DNA from: Sporosarcina aquimarina
GTDB taxonomy: Bacteria; Bacillota; Bacilli; Bacillales_A; Planococcaceae
Assembly: GCF_023715615.1 (NCBI RefSeq)
Contig: NZ_JAMBOM010000010.1
Location: 1 to 59,008, forward strand
DNA: 59,008 nt
Direction of reading: 5' to 3'
Every line of letters starts with the position of its first letter. Position 1 is the first letter of the stretch. The position numbers and the translations under genes are program-made. A model generated the notes under the pieces. The model ran no database searches. It saw only the letters and a program-made list of their open reading frames with translations, and was not told the DNA's origin. Positions 17,516 to 26,526 of this stretch are shown here, piece after piece.

Positions 17516-18058
17516 CTACCTCATTTTAGGGAAATCTTGTATTCTATTCTTAATCTCAGCGATAACTGAAGGGATTGCGACACGATCAGTATCTATATAC
17601 TCTCCAAAGTTGTACTCATTAAAAGCAGTTAAGCATTTGTCTGTTTGTTGAAAGCACCAATTCCCTGCCTCTTCCCCGCGATGACCAAGTCGCCTGTAAA
17701 TTGTCTCTTTACTAGCAGTTAAACAAAAATGATAGGTGTGTGTATCGAGCTTACTAAATCCGTTTTTTATATAAAGATAGTACTCGGGTTTGCGAATGGT
17801 CATAGGAACGATTAAGTTCTTTTTGTATTTAACAAGTAAAGCATGTGCTACTTGAACCGTTAACTCTTTCCAAAGTTCTAGATCTTGGAAATCTCCAGTG
17901 TTCGCTTCAAGATGGATTGTTTGTTGAGGAAGAATATTTCTTAACATAAAACCAATCTCCTCAGGATCAAATATCATGCTATTTTCAATCTCGTTTACGA
18001 GTCCACTAGCTATTGTTGTTTTCCCTACACCAAATGCCCCATTTATCATGATGATCAC
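17516..18058 (-). CDS. TmrB-like P-loop protein (tunicamycin resistance family)
   Basis: A 180-residue ATP-binding protein resembling Bacillus subtilis TmrB, the membrane-associated protein that confers tunicamycin resistance. The N-terminus MIIMINGAFGVGKTT contains the P-loop GAFGVGKT; then FDPEEIGFMLRNILPQ, LIVPMTIRKPEYY, LTASKETIYRRL and NWCFQQTDKCLTAF match the order of motifs in that family. Translation begins at GTG with GAGGTG eight bases upstream, which aligns the N-terminus with TmrB. The C-terminal amphipathic anchor of TmrB is absent (180 versus about 197 residues). The co-transcribed four-helix membrane protein could supply membrane attachment; that is inference. Confidence 0.75.
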   Translation of the reverse strand: MIIMINGAFGVGKTTIASGLVNEIENSMIFDPEEIGFMLRNILPQQTIHLEANTGDFQDLELWKELTVQVAHALLVKYKKNLIVPMTIRKPEYYLYIKNGFSKLDTHTYHFCLTASKETIYRRLGHRGEEAGNWCFQQTDKCLTAFNEYNFGEYIDTDRVAIPSVIAEIKNRIQDFPKMR

Positions 18059-18135
18059 AAGAAATACACCTCATTCAGTTGGAATTGGGAGAGTAATTGG
18101 TTACTACTGCGTTCTAACAAAACCAGACCGTATGA

Positions 18136-18540
18136 CTAATTGTCTTGATTTAAGTGCCACAGTTGCGTTAAAGGTATTTCCTCATAGTTCAAATTTAATT
18201 TTTCTTTCAAAAACCATTTGGACATCTCGTCTATCGCTCCTGTATAAAAGTTCGTGACAACATGACAATGAGCTAATGCGACATGATCCGTCAATTGCTT
18301 TGCAAACTGGTCTATATCATCGATATGTTCATCTTTTACAAGAGTATTAGAATAGACACTAACAGTTATTAAATTTTCCCTTAAATCATCTGCTATAGCA
18401 TTGCTGGGTATGTCCAAATCTGCTAATTCAGGCAAACGATTCTCATCAAAAATAAGCATTCTATAAATGCTTTCCCCACATCGGACATCCCAGACTTCTA
18501 AATCCTGAAGTCTTAACTTTCTTTCAAAGAAATCAATCAT
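18136..18540 (-). CDS. hypothetical protein, 134 aa
   Basis: Not recognised. A soluble acidic protein beginning MIDFFERKLRLQDLEVWDV and ending with a tryptophan-containing tail LTQLWHLNQDN. The ATG at 18540 follows GAAAGGTGG by five bases; a GTG three codons earlier would overlap the site. There is no signal peptide. It precedes the TmrB-like gene by 77 bases on the same strand. Confidence 0.55.
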   Translation of the reverse strand: MIDFFERKLRLQDLEVWDVRCGESIYRMLIFDENRLPELADLDIPSNAIADDLRENLITVSVYSNTLVKDEHIDDIDQFAKQLTDHVALAHCHVVTNFYTGAIDEMSKWFLKEKLNLNYEEIPLTQLWHLNQDN

Positions 18541-18651
18541 TACATCCACCTTTCCTAGTTACCTGAATGTGTTTTTCATAAATCATGTACACTGTATTAG
18601 ATTATCGTTCCCAATTAGTCATGTAGAAACTAAATAGATTAGAATGAGGTA

Positions 18652-18870
18652 CTAACTAACCGATTGTACTTTCTTCTGTTTCTTCTTATAAAAATACCGC
18701 CAAATAAAAAAGATTGTCCAAGAGATTAGTGTAAGCAAGCTTGTAACATAGCTGGTTGGAGTTTCAGAAAAAAGTATAAGTAAGACTTCCGCTATCACAG
18801 TCGGCACCATAATAACCAACCATACTCTGACTTCCTTATTTTTGAAACTCAGCTCAAATCGTTCACCCAT
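18652..18870 (-). CDS. two-helix small membrane protein, 72 aa
   Basis: Starts at ATG 18870 behind GAGGTGA. The N-terminus is polar (GERFELSFKNKEVR), followed by two hydrophobic helices (about residues 18-34 and 43-58) and a lysine-rich tail YFYKKKQKKVQ that should face the cytoplasm. No family recognised; such proteins are common between accessory genes in Bacillales. Confidence 0.6.
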   Translation of the reverse strand: MGERFELSFKNKEVRVWLVIMVPTVIAEVLLILFSETPTSYVTSLLTLISWTIFFIWRYFYKKKQKKVQSVS

Positions 18871-18950
18871 TCCGATCACCTCTTTACTTTGACTATATTG
18901 AGGACCTGCATTTTTTAAGAAATGTGTTCAATTACTTAATATACAGAATG

Positions 18951-19418
18951 TCAATTTTGACCTCTTAGTATCCTTAACAGCTGTAAACCATTTGATTTGT
19001 AACCGCTATATCCTCCCATCCAACGAGGGTATGTCACAGGAATGATTGTAACTACAAATTGGAGGAAGTTAAAAATAATTGTCCACCAAAATAATGGATG
19101 CAACTGACTGTGGACAGAGGAAAATGTCAGGAATCCAAATGCAATTACGAGAAACAAGAAAGGTCCTCCTGCTAGAGCAATTGCTCTCTGTCGATTAGTT
19201 AAAACAGTATCCCAATAAGCAAAACCGATAAATGACAAAGAGATGTGAAAGTGAAGCCTACCAAATCTGAAATTCTCTTTATTATGTTCACTTCTTGGTC
19301 CTAAATAGATATGTGCATGGGAATTTGAAGATGAGACAGCGCCGATTCCATGTCTTAGCTAATGGAGTAAAATACAAATCGGCACAACTATAAGATAAAA
19401 AATCAAGAGTTGTAGCAT
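18951..19418 (-). pseudogene. M50-type metallopeptidase with stop in the active site
   Basis: From ATG 19418 the frame reads MLQLLIFYLIVVPICILLH, stop (TAG at 19359-19361), LRHGIGAVSSSNSHAHIYLG and continues open to 18951: LSFIGFAYWD, RAIALAGGPFLFLVIAF, HPLFWWTIIFN, PRWMGGYSGYKSNGLQLL. This fits a 155-residue M50-like membrane metallopeptidase whose HELGH zinc motif has become H-stop-L-R-H: glutamate codon to TAG and glycine to arginine. The 95-residue downstream frame (18951-19238) has no ribosome site of its own and lacks the catalytic part. The downstream sequence remains otherwise intact, so inactivation is probably recent. Confidence 0.75.
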
Positions 19419-19524
19419 ATCTCCATCCTCTCGTACTTCCTATACTAAAGATTTATTATGCAGTAAGTTCTGTACCAATTCTTTTTCAAGACAAAACCAT
19501 AATCTTGAATAATAAATTACAACA

Positions 19525-19989
19525 TTAAGAAAATTCATTACTTATTTTTTCCCACTCGCTTAGATACATAGTTTTTGAAATGTTTTTGGGATTATTGATT
19601 TTACAAATGAATTCTAGGCTGTTTCCATCAGGATCATTAAAATGAATTTTAGCGTGACCAAATCCATCATTAGGCATGACAAAAGGTTCGGTGGGTTCAA
19701 ACCCAAAGGCTTTCCTAGGTGTATAGCCCTTTTTTGTTAGCCAGTTTACTGAGTCTTTGAGGCTTTCCAATGAGACCTCGAAAGCGATATGTCTAATTGA
19801 AGGATGATATTCTACTTCCACTTTATCTGTATTCCACAAGCCCAACCAGCTTTTATCTTTTTCAATCCATAAAAACGCTAATCTTTCTTCAATTTTATGA
19901 TCAAGCACCAGTTCTAGACCTTCGTAAAACTGGATAGCCTTATTTAAATCACTTACGGGTAAATGTGCTTCGTATAAACCTTTAATCAA
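19525..19989 (-). CDS. VOC family (glyoxalase-like) protein
   Basis: A 154-residue protein with two vicinal-oxygen-chelate half-barrels: GLYEAHLPVSDLNKAIQFYE, then LAFLWIEKDKSWLGLW, and the second half SIRHIAFEVSLESLKDSVNWL to AKIHFNDPDGNSLEFIC, the classic DPDG-x-x-x-E ending that supplies a metal-ligand glutamate. The start is a TTG at 19989 behind AGGAGG; the ATG closer to the site is out of frame. Could be a dioxygenase-like, isomerase-like or drug-binding member; the substrate cannot be read. Confidence 0.85.
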   Translation of the reverse strand: MIKGLYEAHLPVSDLNKAIQFYEGLELVLDHKIEERLAFLWIEKDKSWLGLWNTDKVEVEYHPSIRHIAFEVSLESLKDSVNWLTKKGYTPRKAFGFEPTEPFVMPNDGFGHAKIHFNDPDGNSLEFICKINNPKNISKTMYLSEWEKISNEFS

Positions 19990-20154
19990 TACATAAAACC
20001 TCCTACAGTTAATAGATATGCAGGTCTGATACATTATTAGATCCTCGATGGATTAACCCTATATTCTCTTCTGCTTTATCTGTTGCGTTAGGACTAGTGC
20101 GACATGCGTTATCATCAAAGTACAATTTGAACCTAATCGTTGTAACTATTTTTC

Positions 20155-20352
20155 CTAATTCTTGAATTCGTCTTCTAATTCCTTTTCAATTTCCTCATCA
20201 CTAACCGTAACAATGTTATCTTTAACCCCATAATTCGTTTTTATGAACTGACCCACCTCTGACTTATCAATCCCATCCTTTACTGCTGTAAAGACTACTA
20301 CGTACAAAAGTAATAAGCCAACAATCCATAGTAAAATAGTTCCCCATAACAT
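20155..20352 (-). CDS. small single-pass membrane protein, 65 aa
   Basis: An N-terminal membrane helix (residues 3-23, WGTILLWIVGLLLLYVVVF) followed by a 40-residue cytoplasmic-looking acidic domain ending TVSDEEIEKELEDEFKN. GGAGGT lies about 11 bases upstream of the ATG. No family recognised. Bases 20353-20566 hold a spacer motif AGTGCAATTCTATACAAGC but no gene. Confidence 0.6.
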   Translation of the reverse strand: MLWGTILLWIVGLLLLYVVVFTAVKDGIDKSEVGQFIKTNYGVKDNIVTVSDEEIEKELEDEFKN

Positions 20353-20566
20353 CGGATAGTACCTCCAATTAATGATTTCAATATGCTCTTCTTAAGCATT
20401 CTTTGGACCGAAAAAGCAGAGTACATTTTCAGCACCTGAGCTAGTTAAAGCAAGTGCAATTCTATACAAGCTTGCTCTATTTTCTTTAAGGTTACTATTT
20501 TGTGATTATTTGTTGAGGATACACTGCTAAAGCCATTATCGTGTAGTTATATAGAATTGATAGTTG

Positions 20567-21118
20567 TTAGGTAGTGACGACGTCACCTTTTAAAATTGAA
20601 TACATATACAAATCATCGAATTTACCACAAGTAAATTCATAATGTCTTAATAATCCTTCCTTTTCAAATCCATTTTTAGTTAATAATTTCAGCGATGCTA
20701 CATTAGCAGGTTCAATTAATGCTTCAATTCGTTCTAACTGCAAGTGTTGAAATCCATATTTAACTACTGCTTCCAATGCTTCACTGGCAATACCTTTCCC
20801 CCAATATTCTTTGCTTAACTCATAACCGATTTCAGTTCGAAAATGCTTGGGCTGCCTATTAAGAAAACCACAACTGCCAATAACCCGTCCATTGTCTTTG
20901 AGAGAGATTCCCCACCTAATTCCAGTACTATCTTTATAGATCTGTTGGTACCACTCTATTTCTTCTTCTGCCTCTTTCACAGTATGAAAAGGGTTCAGAC
21001 CCATATGTTTTACAACATCTTTATCCGATAAATACGAAAGCATATCAGTTGAATCCTCTTTTTGTACCTCTCTTAAAAGTAATCGCTCCGTTTCAATAAT
21101 TGGGAATTCTTCTTTCAA
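20567..21118 (-). CDS. GNAT acetyltransferase, RimJ/RimL type
   Basis: A 183-residue acetyltransferase of the Acetyltransf_3 (RimJ/RimL-like) branch: starts IIETERLLLREVQKEDSTDM, has WGISLKDNGRVIGSCGF, the CoA loop YELSKEYWGKGIASEALEAV and the C-terminal IEALIEPANVASLKLLTKNGF typical of enzymes acting on protein N-termini or small amines. AAGGGG lies 9-12 bases before the ATG. Unlinked to any recognisable substrate gene. Confidence 0.88.
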   Translation of the reverse strand: MKEEFPIIETERLLLREVQKEDSTDMLSYLSDKDVVKHMGLNPFHTVKEAEEEIEWYQQIYKDSTGIRWGISLKDNGRVIGSCGFLNRQPKHFRTEIGYELSKEYWGKGIASEALEAVVKYGFQHLQLERIEALIEPANVASLKLLTKNGFEKEGLLRHYEFTCGKFDDLYMYSILKGDVVTT

Positions 21119-21297
21119 TTTGAATTTCCCCTTTCATAAGTTTTTTAGCGTCCAAAAATCGACGATTTTCAATCCCATTGCAATTCATCAAGAAAACAAA
21201 CGGTCTTTTCATTTTGAGATGTAGAATTGCTGTTACTTCACATCAGGCAGAATAAGATGGTACTTTCAGCTTAATGTTGTATCAAGTCCTTTTTCAA

Positions 21298-21771
21298 TCA
21301 CTTTGGAGAGATGTCATTCACTTCAAGCAGGTCCAATAAGTTGTCTGGAACAAGACGAAGTTCTCCTGTTCGAAACGTTTCTATAGGCAGACGCATCACT
21401 TTAAATAGTTCTCCGTTATCTTCTATTCCTTCGAACGTACTTGCTTTGTTGAAAGCGTTATCGGTGAAAGATGCATCATAGACCCTTACAATCTCGTGAC
21501 CTATATTTCCGTTGAAGCTGAATATATTTTCTAGCGTTCCTAAATATGCAAGATCCGTAACAGTTGTATTCAGTTCTTCTTTCATTTCTCGGATGAGTGC
21601 TTCTTCACTGCTTTCACCGAATTCGATTCCTCCACCAATTGGCCGGTAAAAGTAATCCTGTTTCACTGGATCATAACCTTCAGCAACAAGGATGGTATCA
21701 ACCTGTTGGAAAACACAAATAACCAGTGGCCGTATGACTCCTTCTCTCATTTCAAAACTCCAATCATGCAT
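21298..21771 (-). CDS. Nudix hydrolase
   Basis: A 157-residue Nudix protein. The box is GGGIEFGESSEEALIREMKEELN, with the REMKEE metal ligands intact. Before it lie VICVFQQVDTILVAEGYDP and YFYRPI. An internal ATG at 21750 has GGAG seven bases upstream whereas the first ATG has no visible site, so the true protein may begin MREGVIRPLVICVF. It hydrolyses a nucleoside diphosphate linked to another moiety; substrate unknown. Intergenic 21772-22005 separates it from a divergently transcribed acyltransferase, so promoters for both should lie there. Confidence 0.88.
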   Translation of the reverse strand: MHDWSFEMREGVIRPLVICVFQQVDTILVAEGYDPVKQDYFYRPIGGGIEFGESSEEALIREMKEELNTTVTDLAYLGTLENIFSFNGNIGHEIVRVYDASFTDNAFNKASTFEGIEDNGELFKVMRLPIETFRTGELRLVPDNLLDLLEVNDISPK

Positions 21772-22005
21772 CGTATTTTTGTATTTTTCTTGATCCCACT
21801 CAAGAAAAAATCGAAAGGCATATAATTCTCCTGTAATAAGAGGGACTAATAATTCGATTTAGTCAGTTATCCGTAATAAATCATGAAAATACTCCTATGT
21901 ATTACCAACTAACTAACATCCGCGTTTCAATTCTGTAACATTACACTCCAAATTGCAGAAAGGGGGTACATTGTAGATACGTCAATTTACTTGAGGTGCC
22001 TAATT

Positions 22006-23073
22006 ATGAGTATGAGTAAGAAACGATTAACCTGGGTGGATGGAGCAAAAGGATTTTTAATGATTCTTGTGGTCATTGGTCATTATCCCGGACAGCTTGA
22101 TTTCCCACTCGTTAAATATATCTATTGGTTTCACATGCCAGCTTTCTTTATTTTAAGTGGGATGTTTTTTAAACCTGTCATTGAAAAGGGCTTAATGAAG
22201 CACATGATTCATAAACGATTTATGCAATTGATAGTCCCTTATTTGTTTTTTCTAGGAAGCATTACGCTCATCCGTTACGGGATTGAGCTTAGTTCGGGCA
22301 ATATAGATTTGTCATGGTATGTGAATGATTTTTGGACGCTTGTGGTCGGCGGACGCTTTGCTCGTGGTGCGTACGGTGTTTTCTGGTTTGTCACGACGCT
22401 TTTCTTCACGTATTTGTTTTTCTTATGGATGACTAAATACTTTAGCCGCACGAAACAGATCATTATTTTGGCAATCTCTTATAGTATTGCGCATTATGAA
22501 AGTTTTTTTGCGATGAGCGTTATTGGCGGGAAACCAGACATTGCGTCTCAAACAGTCCCAATGATTTGGAACATCGATGTTGTCCTTATGGCAGTTGTCT
22601 ATTTTGCGTTAGGTTATTACATGAAGGATATTTGGACGAATGTTTCAATGAGATGGTTAATCGTCGGATTAATAGGTAGTGTAACAGCCATTTCACTCGA
22701 TATGAATCATGCAATTGACTATCATTTAAGTATGAAGTTTTTACGTTATGACCATTTCTTTTTAGATTTGATCATACCACTTTCATTTACGCTCGTATTA
22801 GTTGGCATATTCCAGCTCATTGCTGCGCAGCTGTCTGTAAAATGGTTGCAAAAAATCGAGAAGCACTCCTTAACGATTATGTACTTGCACATCTTTACAG
22901 ATATTTTGCTAAACGATTACTTCACATATGGCATTGTAGGCTTCACCGCATTCGGTTTAGTTGTTCCAATCATTTTTTCAATAATCATACAGAGATTTTT
23001 ACCGTATGGAAAGCTCCTCCTTGGTGGATTTTCACAAAAAAAGATCCCTACCAAGCCAGCAGTTACTCATTAA
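22006..23073 (+). CDS. acyltransferase family membrane protein
   Basis: A 355-residue integral membrane acyltransferase of the OafA/WecH-like family (acyltransferase 3). The N-terminus KRLTWVDGAKGFLMILVVIGH supplies the conserved R-x(n)-D-G-x-R-like motif and the histidine of helix one; WFHMPAFFILSGMFF is the conserved second motif. About ten membrane helices follow. Members O-acetylate cell-surface sugars such as peptidoglycan, capsule or teichoic-acid glycans. It is the only sizeable plus-strand gene between 359 and 41600. GAGGTG eight bases before ATG 22006 sets the start; the TTG at 21991 lies in front of it. Confidence 0.85.
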   Translation: MSMSKKRLTWVDGAKGFLMILVVIGHYPGQLDFPLVKYIYWFHMPAFFILSGMFFKPVIEKGLMKHMIHKRFMQLIVPYLFFLGSITLIRYGIELSSGNIDLSWYVNDFWTLVVGGRFARGAYGVFWFVTTLFFTYLFFLWMTKYFSRTKQIIILAISYSIAHYESFFAMSVIGGKPDIASQTVPMIWNIDVVLMAVVYFALGYYMKDIWTNVSMRWLIVGLIGSVTAISLDMNHAIDYHLSMKFLRYDHFFLDLIIPLSFTLVLVGIFQLIAAQLSVKWLQKIEKHSLTIMYLHIFTDILLNDYFTYGIVGFTAFGLVVPIIFSIIIQRFLPYGKLLLGGFSQKKIPTKPAVTH

Positions 23074-23180
23074 ATTTGGTTTTAGTGAGCGATTTATAAA
23101 AGTACCTGTGTTCAAACTTTCATGGATGTTAAAACGATCATGTTTGTTTCTCGCGCAGGTACTTTTCACTCTACTGCATT

Positions 23181-23588
23181 TTAAAAATCCACAAAAAAAG
23201 GATGGGTGTTTTCGTCTAGACAGTATTCAATTCGCTGTCTAAAGTTCGTCATTGTTACCATTTCCAATGCTTTCTTAATTGGGAAAAATCCTACTTCTAA
23301 ACTTTCTGGACTTGTAGTAGGATTGCCTCCAATAACTTTGCCTAAAAATAGTGTGTTACAAATGGATCGTTCAACATTTTGAAAGATTCCACAGAACTTA
23401 ACAATCTCTATATCAATACCAGATTCCTCTTTCGTTTCCCTGATTGCAGCGTCCTTTAGAGATTCCCCCTCTTCAACTTGTCCACCAGGCATCTCCCACC
23501 CTCTACGGGGCCCTTTTATTAACAAAAGCTCATTCTTGTTATTTATGACAATTGTGGCTGCCGAAACAATGTGTTTTGGTGGTGTCAT
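23181..23588 (-). CDS. Nudix hydrolase
   Basis: A 135-residue Nudix protein: VSAATIVINNKNELLLIKGPRRG, then the box GGQVEEGESLKDAAIRETKEESGID with all metal-binding residues, followed by IFQNVERSICNTLFLGKV. The compact N-terminus and the E-x-P-GG-x form are like ADP-ribose or 8-oxo-dGTP-type pyrophosphatases, but the specificity loop gives no certain answer. GGGGGTGAG precedes the ATG. It converges with the acyltransferase gene, with about 107 bases between their stops. Confidence 0.88.
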   Translation of the reverse strand: MTPPKHIVSAATIVINNKNELLLIKGPRRGWEMPGGQVEEGESLKDAAIRETKEESGIDIEIVKFCGIFQNVERSICNTLFLGKVIGGNPTTSPESLEVGFFPIKKALEMVTMTNFRQRIEYCLDENTHPFFVDF

Positions 23589-23694
23589 ACACTCACCCCC
23601 TAATTTACTCCACTTTTATTGTAGTTACTTAAAAATTCTTTTCCAGCTAACTGACTAGCTAACTTGAAGGATCGTTAAATAAAATTTATGCTGC

Positions 23695-24201
23695 TTAGTT
23701 ATCAAACCAATTCAATGCCCGTTGTTCCATTTCCTGTATGAAAGGCTTCTTTGCTTTACTGTATAAGGCTGTATCGTCGTATTGATCAGCCAATCTTTGT
23801 TTGAAACACGTATAGCGTTCAACTTCGTCAGGATGAGTCCTTAAATAGTCTCTAAACACAAGATGGCGTTTAATTTGGGGATGATTTTCCTGATAAACAT
23901 GTATATGATGGGTTCTGTCATTTCCACCTTTACGAAATAAGCGTCTACCTGGAATTCCCCATTCCCCAGCAACATCATAGCCTAACTGCTCCATTTGTTC
24001 ATTGAATAGGTCAATTGTTTTGATATCTTTAACGAGACACATCATATCAACAACAGGCTTTGCCTTCATGTTTGGAACCGAGGTACTTCCAAAATGTTCG
24101 AACTTAATGATCTCATCCCCGAATATTTTACAAAAGATGTTAACTTCTTCTTCGTACATTCGAATCCAATTTCTATCGTACTCTGACAATCGAACTTTCA
24201 A
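23695..24201 (-). CDS. GrpB family protein
   Basis: A 168-residue GrpB/UPF0157 protein of the nucleotidyltransferase fold. Recognisable parts are YDRNWIRMYEEEVNIFCKIFG, FEHFGSTSVPNMKAKPVVDMM (the GSTSVPG-like segment with its acidic residues) and THHIHVYQENHPQIKRHLVFRDYLRTHP. Fusion partners in other genomes include dephospho-CoA kinase. The start is TTG with GGGGGAG six bases upstream. No partner is adjacent. Confidence 0.88.
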   Translation of the reverse strand: MKVRLSEYDRNWIRMYEEEVNIFCKIFGDEIIKFEHFGSTSVPNMKAKPVVDMMCLVKDIKTIDLFNEQMEQLGYDVAGEWGIPGRRLFRKGGNDRTHHIHVYQENHPQIKRHLVFRDYLRTHPDEVERYTCFKQRLADQYDDTALYSKAKKPFIQEMEQRALNWFDN

Positions 24202-24242
24202 ATAATCTCCCCCGTTAAAAGTACTTAGTTACGGACACCGGC

Positions 24243-24725
24243 TTAAAATTGTTTATGTAAGATTTCTCCTGGTAAACCGTCTATTTCACAAAACTCCTGG
24301 GATATAAAACCAAGGTTGCTTAATATTTTTCTCGAAGGATTATTCGCGGGGTCAATAATAGCTGTAATTACCTTTAAATCTAATGGTTTGGCAATTTCTA
24401 ATAGTTTTTTTGCAGTCTCAGTTCCATAACCTTTTCCCCAATACTCCGGTAGCAACATATATCCAATTTCTGCTTCCCGACTTCTGTCTTCATTTATCGT
24501 CAAATGTCCCAGACCAATGAATGTCTTGTCTAAATAATCATAGATTTTATATGAACCAAAACTATCGTATTTTTCATTTCGATTTATAAGTTTTTGAAAA
24601 CTTATTTTAGCTTCATCGTAAAGGAATGTACGCTCAGTTATTTGAGCCATAACACCGTCATTCGATACAAGACGATAATACAACTCAAAATCAGTTTCTT
24701 GGAATTTCGATAATTTTAATTCCAT
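24243..24725 (-). CDS. GNAT family N-acetyltransferase
   Basis: A 160-residue acetyltransferase: FQETDFELYYRLVSNDGVMAQ, then FIGLGHLTINEDRSREAEIGY, the CoA loop LLPEYWGKGYGTETAKKL and the C-terminal DPANNPSRKILSNLGF. It has the RimJ/RimL-like layout. GGAGG lies just before the ATG. It starts about 40 bases upstream of the GrpB gene in transcription order only if read through; a spacer of 41 bases lies between them, so the two could be co-transcribed. Confidence 0.85.
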   Translation of the reverse strand: MELKLSKFQETDFELYYRLVSNDGVMAQITERTFLYDEAKISFQKLINRNEKYDSFGSYKIYDYLDKTFIGLGHLTINEDRSREAEIGYMLLPEYWGKGYGTETAKKLLEIAKPLDLKVITAIIDPANNPSRKILSNLGFISQEFCEIDGLPGEILHKQF

Positions 24726-24841
24726 TTGAACCTCCAGCGTTTAGTTTACGTACGAATGGATTAGCAACAATCTAAAAGTTCGTTAGTCTAATAAGCTTTA
24801 AACTTTAGATCGAACGATTAAGATGCGTCTATACATACCAG

Positions 24842-25057
24842 TTATATATAACTGACAGCTATTATAATAAAAACCAAAGTAAAGAAGATACCTCTAATTA
24901 TAAGAGAACGCTTAACCGCTACTTCATCTACTATAGGAGTTGTTATAAAAGCTTTTTTAAACGATAAATGAATAGCTTTTGTGGGATTTATATACTGCCA
25001 GATTGAACTTGCGTAGAATGCAATAACAATAATGAAAAATAAAAATAGTTTAAACAT
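24842..25057 (-). CDS. two-helix small membrane protein, 71 aa
   Basis: ATG at 25057 behind GGAGGTTGGAG. Helix one is residues 2-17 (FKLFLFFIIVIAFYASS) and helix two is the last 20 residues (IRGIFFTLVFIIIAVSYI), with a conserved-looking polar middle YINPTKAIHLSFKKAF. Several unnamed Bacillales membrane proteins look like this; no function known. Confidence 0.6.
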   Translation of the reverse strand: MFKLFLFFIIVIAFYASSIWQYINPTKAIHLSFKKAFITTPIVDEVAVKRSLIIRGIFFTLVFIIIAVSYI

Positions 25058-25144
25058 AATCTCCAACCTCCAGCTTCGTAAATGAAAAAAAGCATTTGGC
25101 GAAGGGGCGTTAACAAGTACCGATTAACCGTCCACTCATTTCTT

Positions 25145-25642
25145 TTAAAAAAACAATACCATTAGATCTTCGTCAAAATAGACGTCATCTAGCTTTAGTG
25201 CACGTCTCTCCGTAGCGTAAATCTCAAATCCCAGCAAAGAATATAACTCTTTTGCGGCCTTATTCGTGGTCACCACAGTTAAATAAATCTGTTCAACACC
25301 TTGCAATTCTTTCGCCATATTAATGGCTTCCATTATTAAAGCTTTACCAATCCCAAAACCACGCATATCTGGTGAAACATACAGAGCTACAATCGTTGCT
25401 CTGTGGCGCAGTTTAATCCGCTTTTCTGTAACTAAAGTAATAATTCCGACAAGAACACCATTTTCAAAAGCGCCAAATGTTAGAGAGTCCTCTGATTGAA
25501 ATCTAATTTTATACTTGTCAACAGGATAATCTTTTTCCTCTTCGTAAGTAGAACCAAATGATTCAGGACTGTTTTGTAAAGCTTTTAATCTTAGAGAAAG
25601 ATAACTTTCTGCATCTTGTGGAACTAAACGTCTGATCATCAT
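25145..25642 (-). CDS. GNAT family N-acetyltransferase
   Basis: A 165-residue acetyltransferase with N-terminus MMIRRLVPQDAESYLSLRLKA followed by PESFGSTYEEE, a segment common in one Bacillus GNAT subgroup. The CoA loop is LYVSPDMRGFGIGKALIMEA and the C-terminal strand TVVTTNKAAKELYSLLGFEIYATE. GAGGGAA lies six bases before ATG 25642. Small-molecule or protein substrate unknown. Confidence 0.87.
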   Translation of the reverse strand: MMIRRLVPQDAESYLSLRLKALQNSPESFGSTYEEEKDYPVDKYKIRFQSEDSLTFGAFENGVLVGIITLVTEKRIKLRHRATIVALYVSPDMRGFGIGKALIMEAINMAKELQGVEQIYLTVVTTNKAAKELYSLLGFEIYATERRALKLDDVYFDEDLMVLFF

Positions 25643-25740
25643 AGATTCCCTCACAATTATAAATATGTTTTTTTGTTATACGAAAAAGTAATAACCTCTT
25701 GTGCTTCTTAAATGATTGTTCGAACTGGCAACCGTTTGAT

Positions 25741-26289
25741 TTAAGGTCGTTTCTCCCATGGTTCCAGAGTTCCAACTACGCACTTCACTTGATCCCGTTG
25801 AATCGCTTTAATAATACCGGTAGCAATTTCTTTGTTTGTAAGCCAACGAGAGGAGGTATCGCTCAGAATAAAACCAAGCACTATTTGACGATAAAGACAT
25901 CTTTCTGGTACAGGCATAGGGACTTGAGATAAATGAGCGGTACTCCCCCTGACATGAAATAACCGCCAAGGATTAGGTGATAGGTTTGAAAGCGTTTCTG
26001 CTAAAATACGGAGCGCATTAGGAGCATCTGAATGAATCCAACACACAGCTAGCGTGATGGGGCCACGCTTATGTTGAATTTCAATAATCTCTTTAAGAAA
26101 ATGTTCCTCGTTCCGGTAATCAACACTAATTGGGGAAATGCTAGAAGAATCACAAGCTTGTTTTACTACGTCGTTTAAACGTTCTTGGGTTCTTCCAATA
26201 ACTGAAACATTGTACCCTTGATCGACAAGCCATAAGCATACCTCTTTTAGCATCCCGGTTCCTCCAACAACAAGTACATGAGGTTTCAC
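25741..26289 (-). CDS. short-chain dehydrogenase-like Rossmann protein
   Basis: A 182-residue NAD(P)-binding protein. The nucleotide-binding strand and loop are HVLVVGGTGMLKEVCLWLVDQ, then VSVIGRTQERL and ISVDYRN. It ends with SSRWLTNKEIATGIIKAIQ and VGTLEPWEKRP, a tail shared by a small unnamed Bacillales family; the classical SDR YxxxK pair is not evident. The start is GTG with GGGAGGGG seven bases upstream. The reaction is unknown and the family may bind rather than reduce substrates. Confidence 0.75.
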   Translation of the reverse strand: MKPHVLVVGGTGMLKEVCLWLVDQGYNVSVIGRTQERLNDVVKQACDSSSISPISVDYRNEEHFLKEIIEIQHKRGPITLAVCWIHSDAPNALRILAETLSNLSPNPWRLFHVRGSTAHLSQVPMPVPERCLYRQIVLGFILSDTSSRWLTNKEIATGIIKAIQRDQVKCVVGTLEPWEKRP

Positions 26290-26526
26290 TATGAAGCCCC
26301 TCCCTCTTTAAGTACATCACTTCTGTTGAACTGAGAAAAAAGCTCTATAAAAACTGTTCCTAATACACAGAACGGTGCTGAAAACTTCATAAAAAGAATT
26401 CTATTTTTATCATGTCATTCTTTTTCTTGGTTAAATCTCGAAGGATGAAGTTAGCATGCTGTCATAGTTGGTTTGACATTGAACACGACGCCATTTCAAA
26501 AGGCAGCTAGTTTAACGGTAGTTTGA

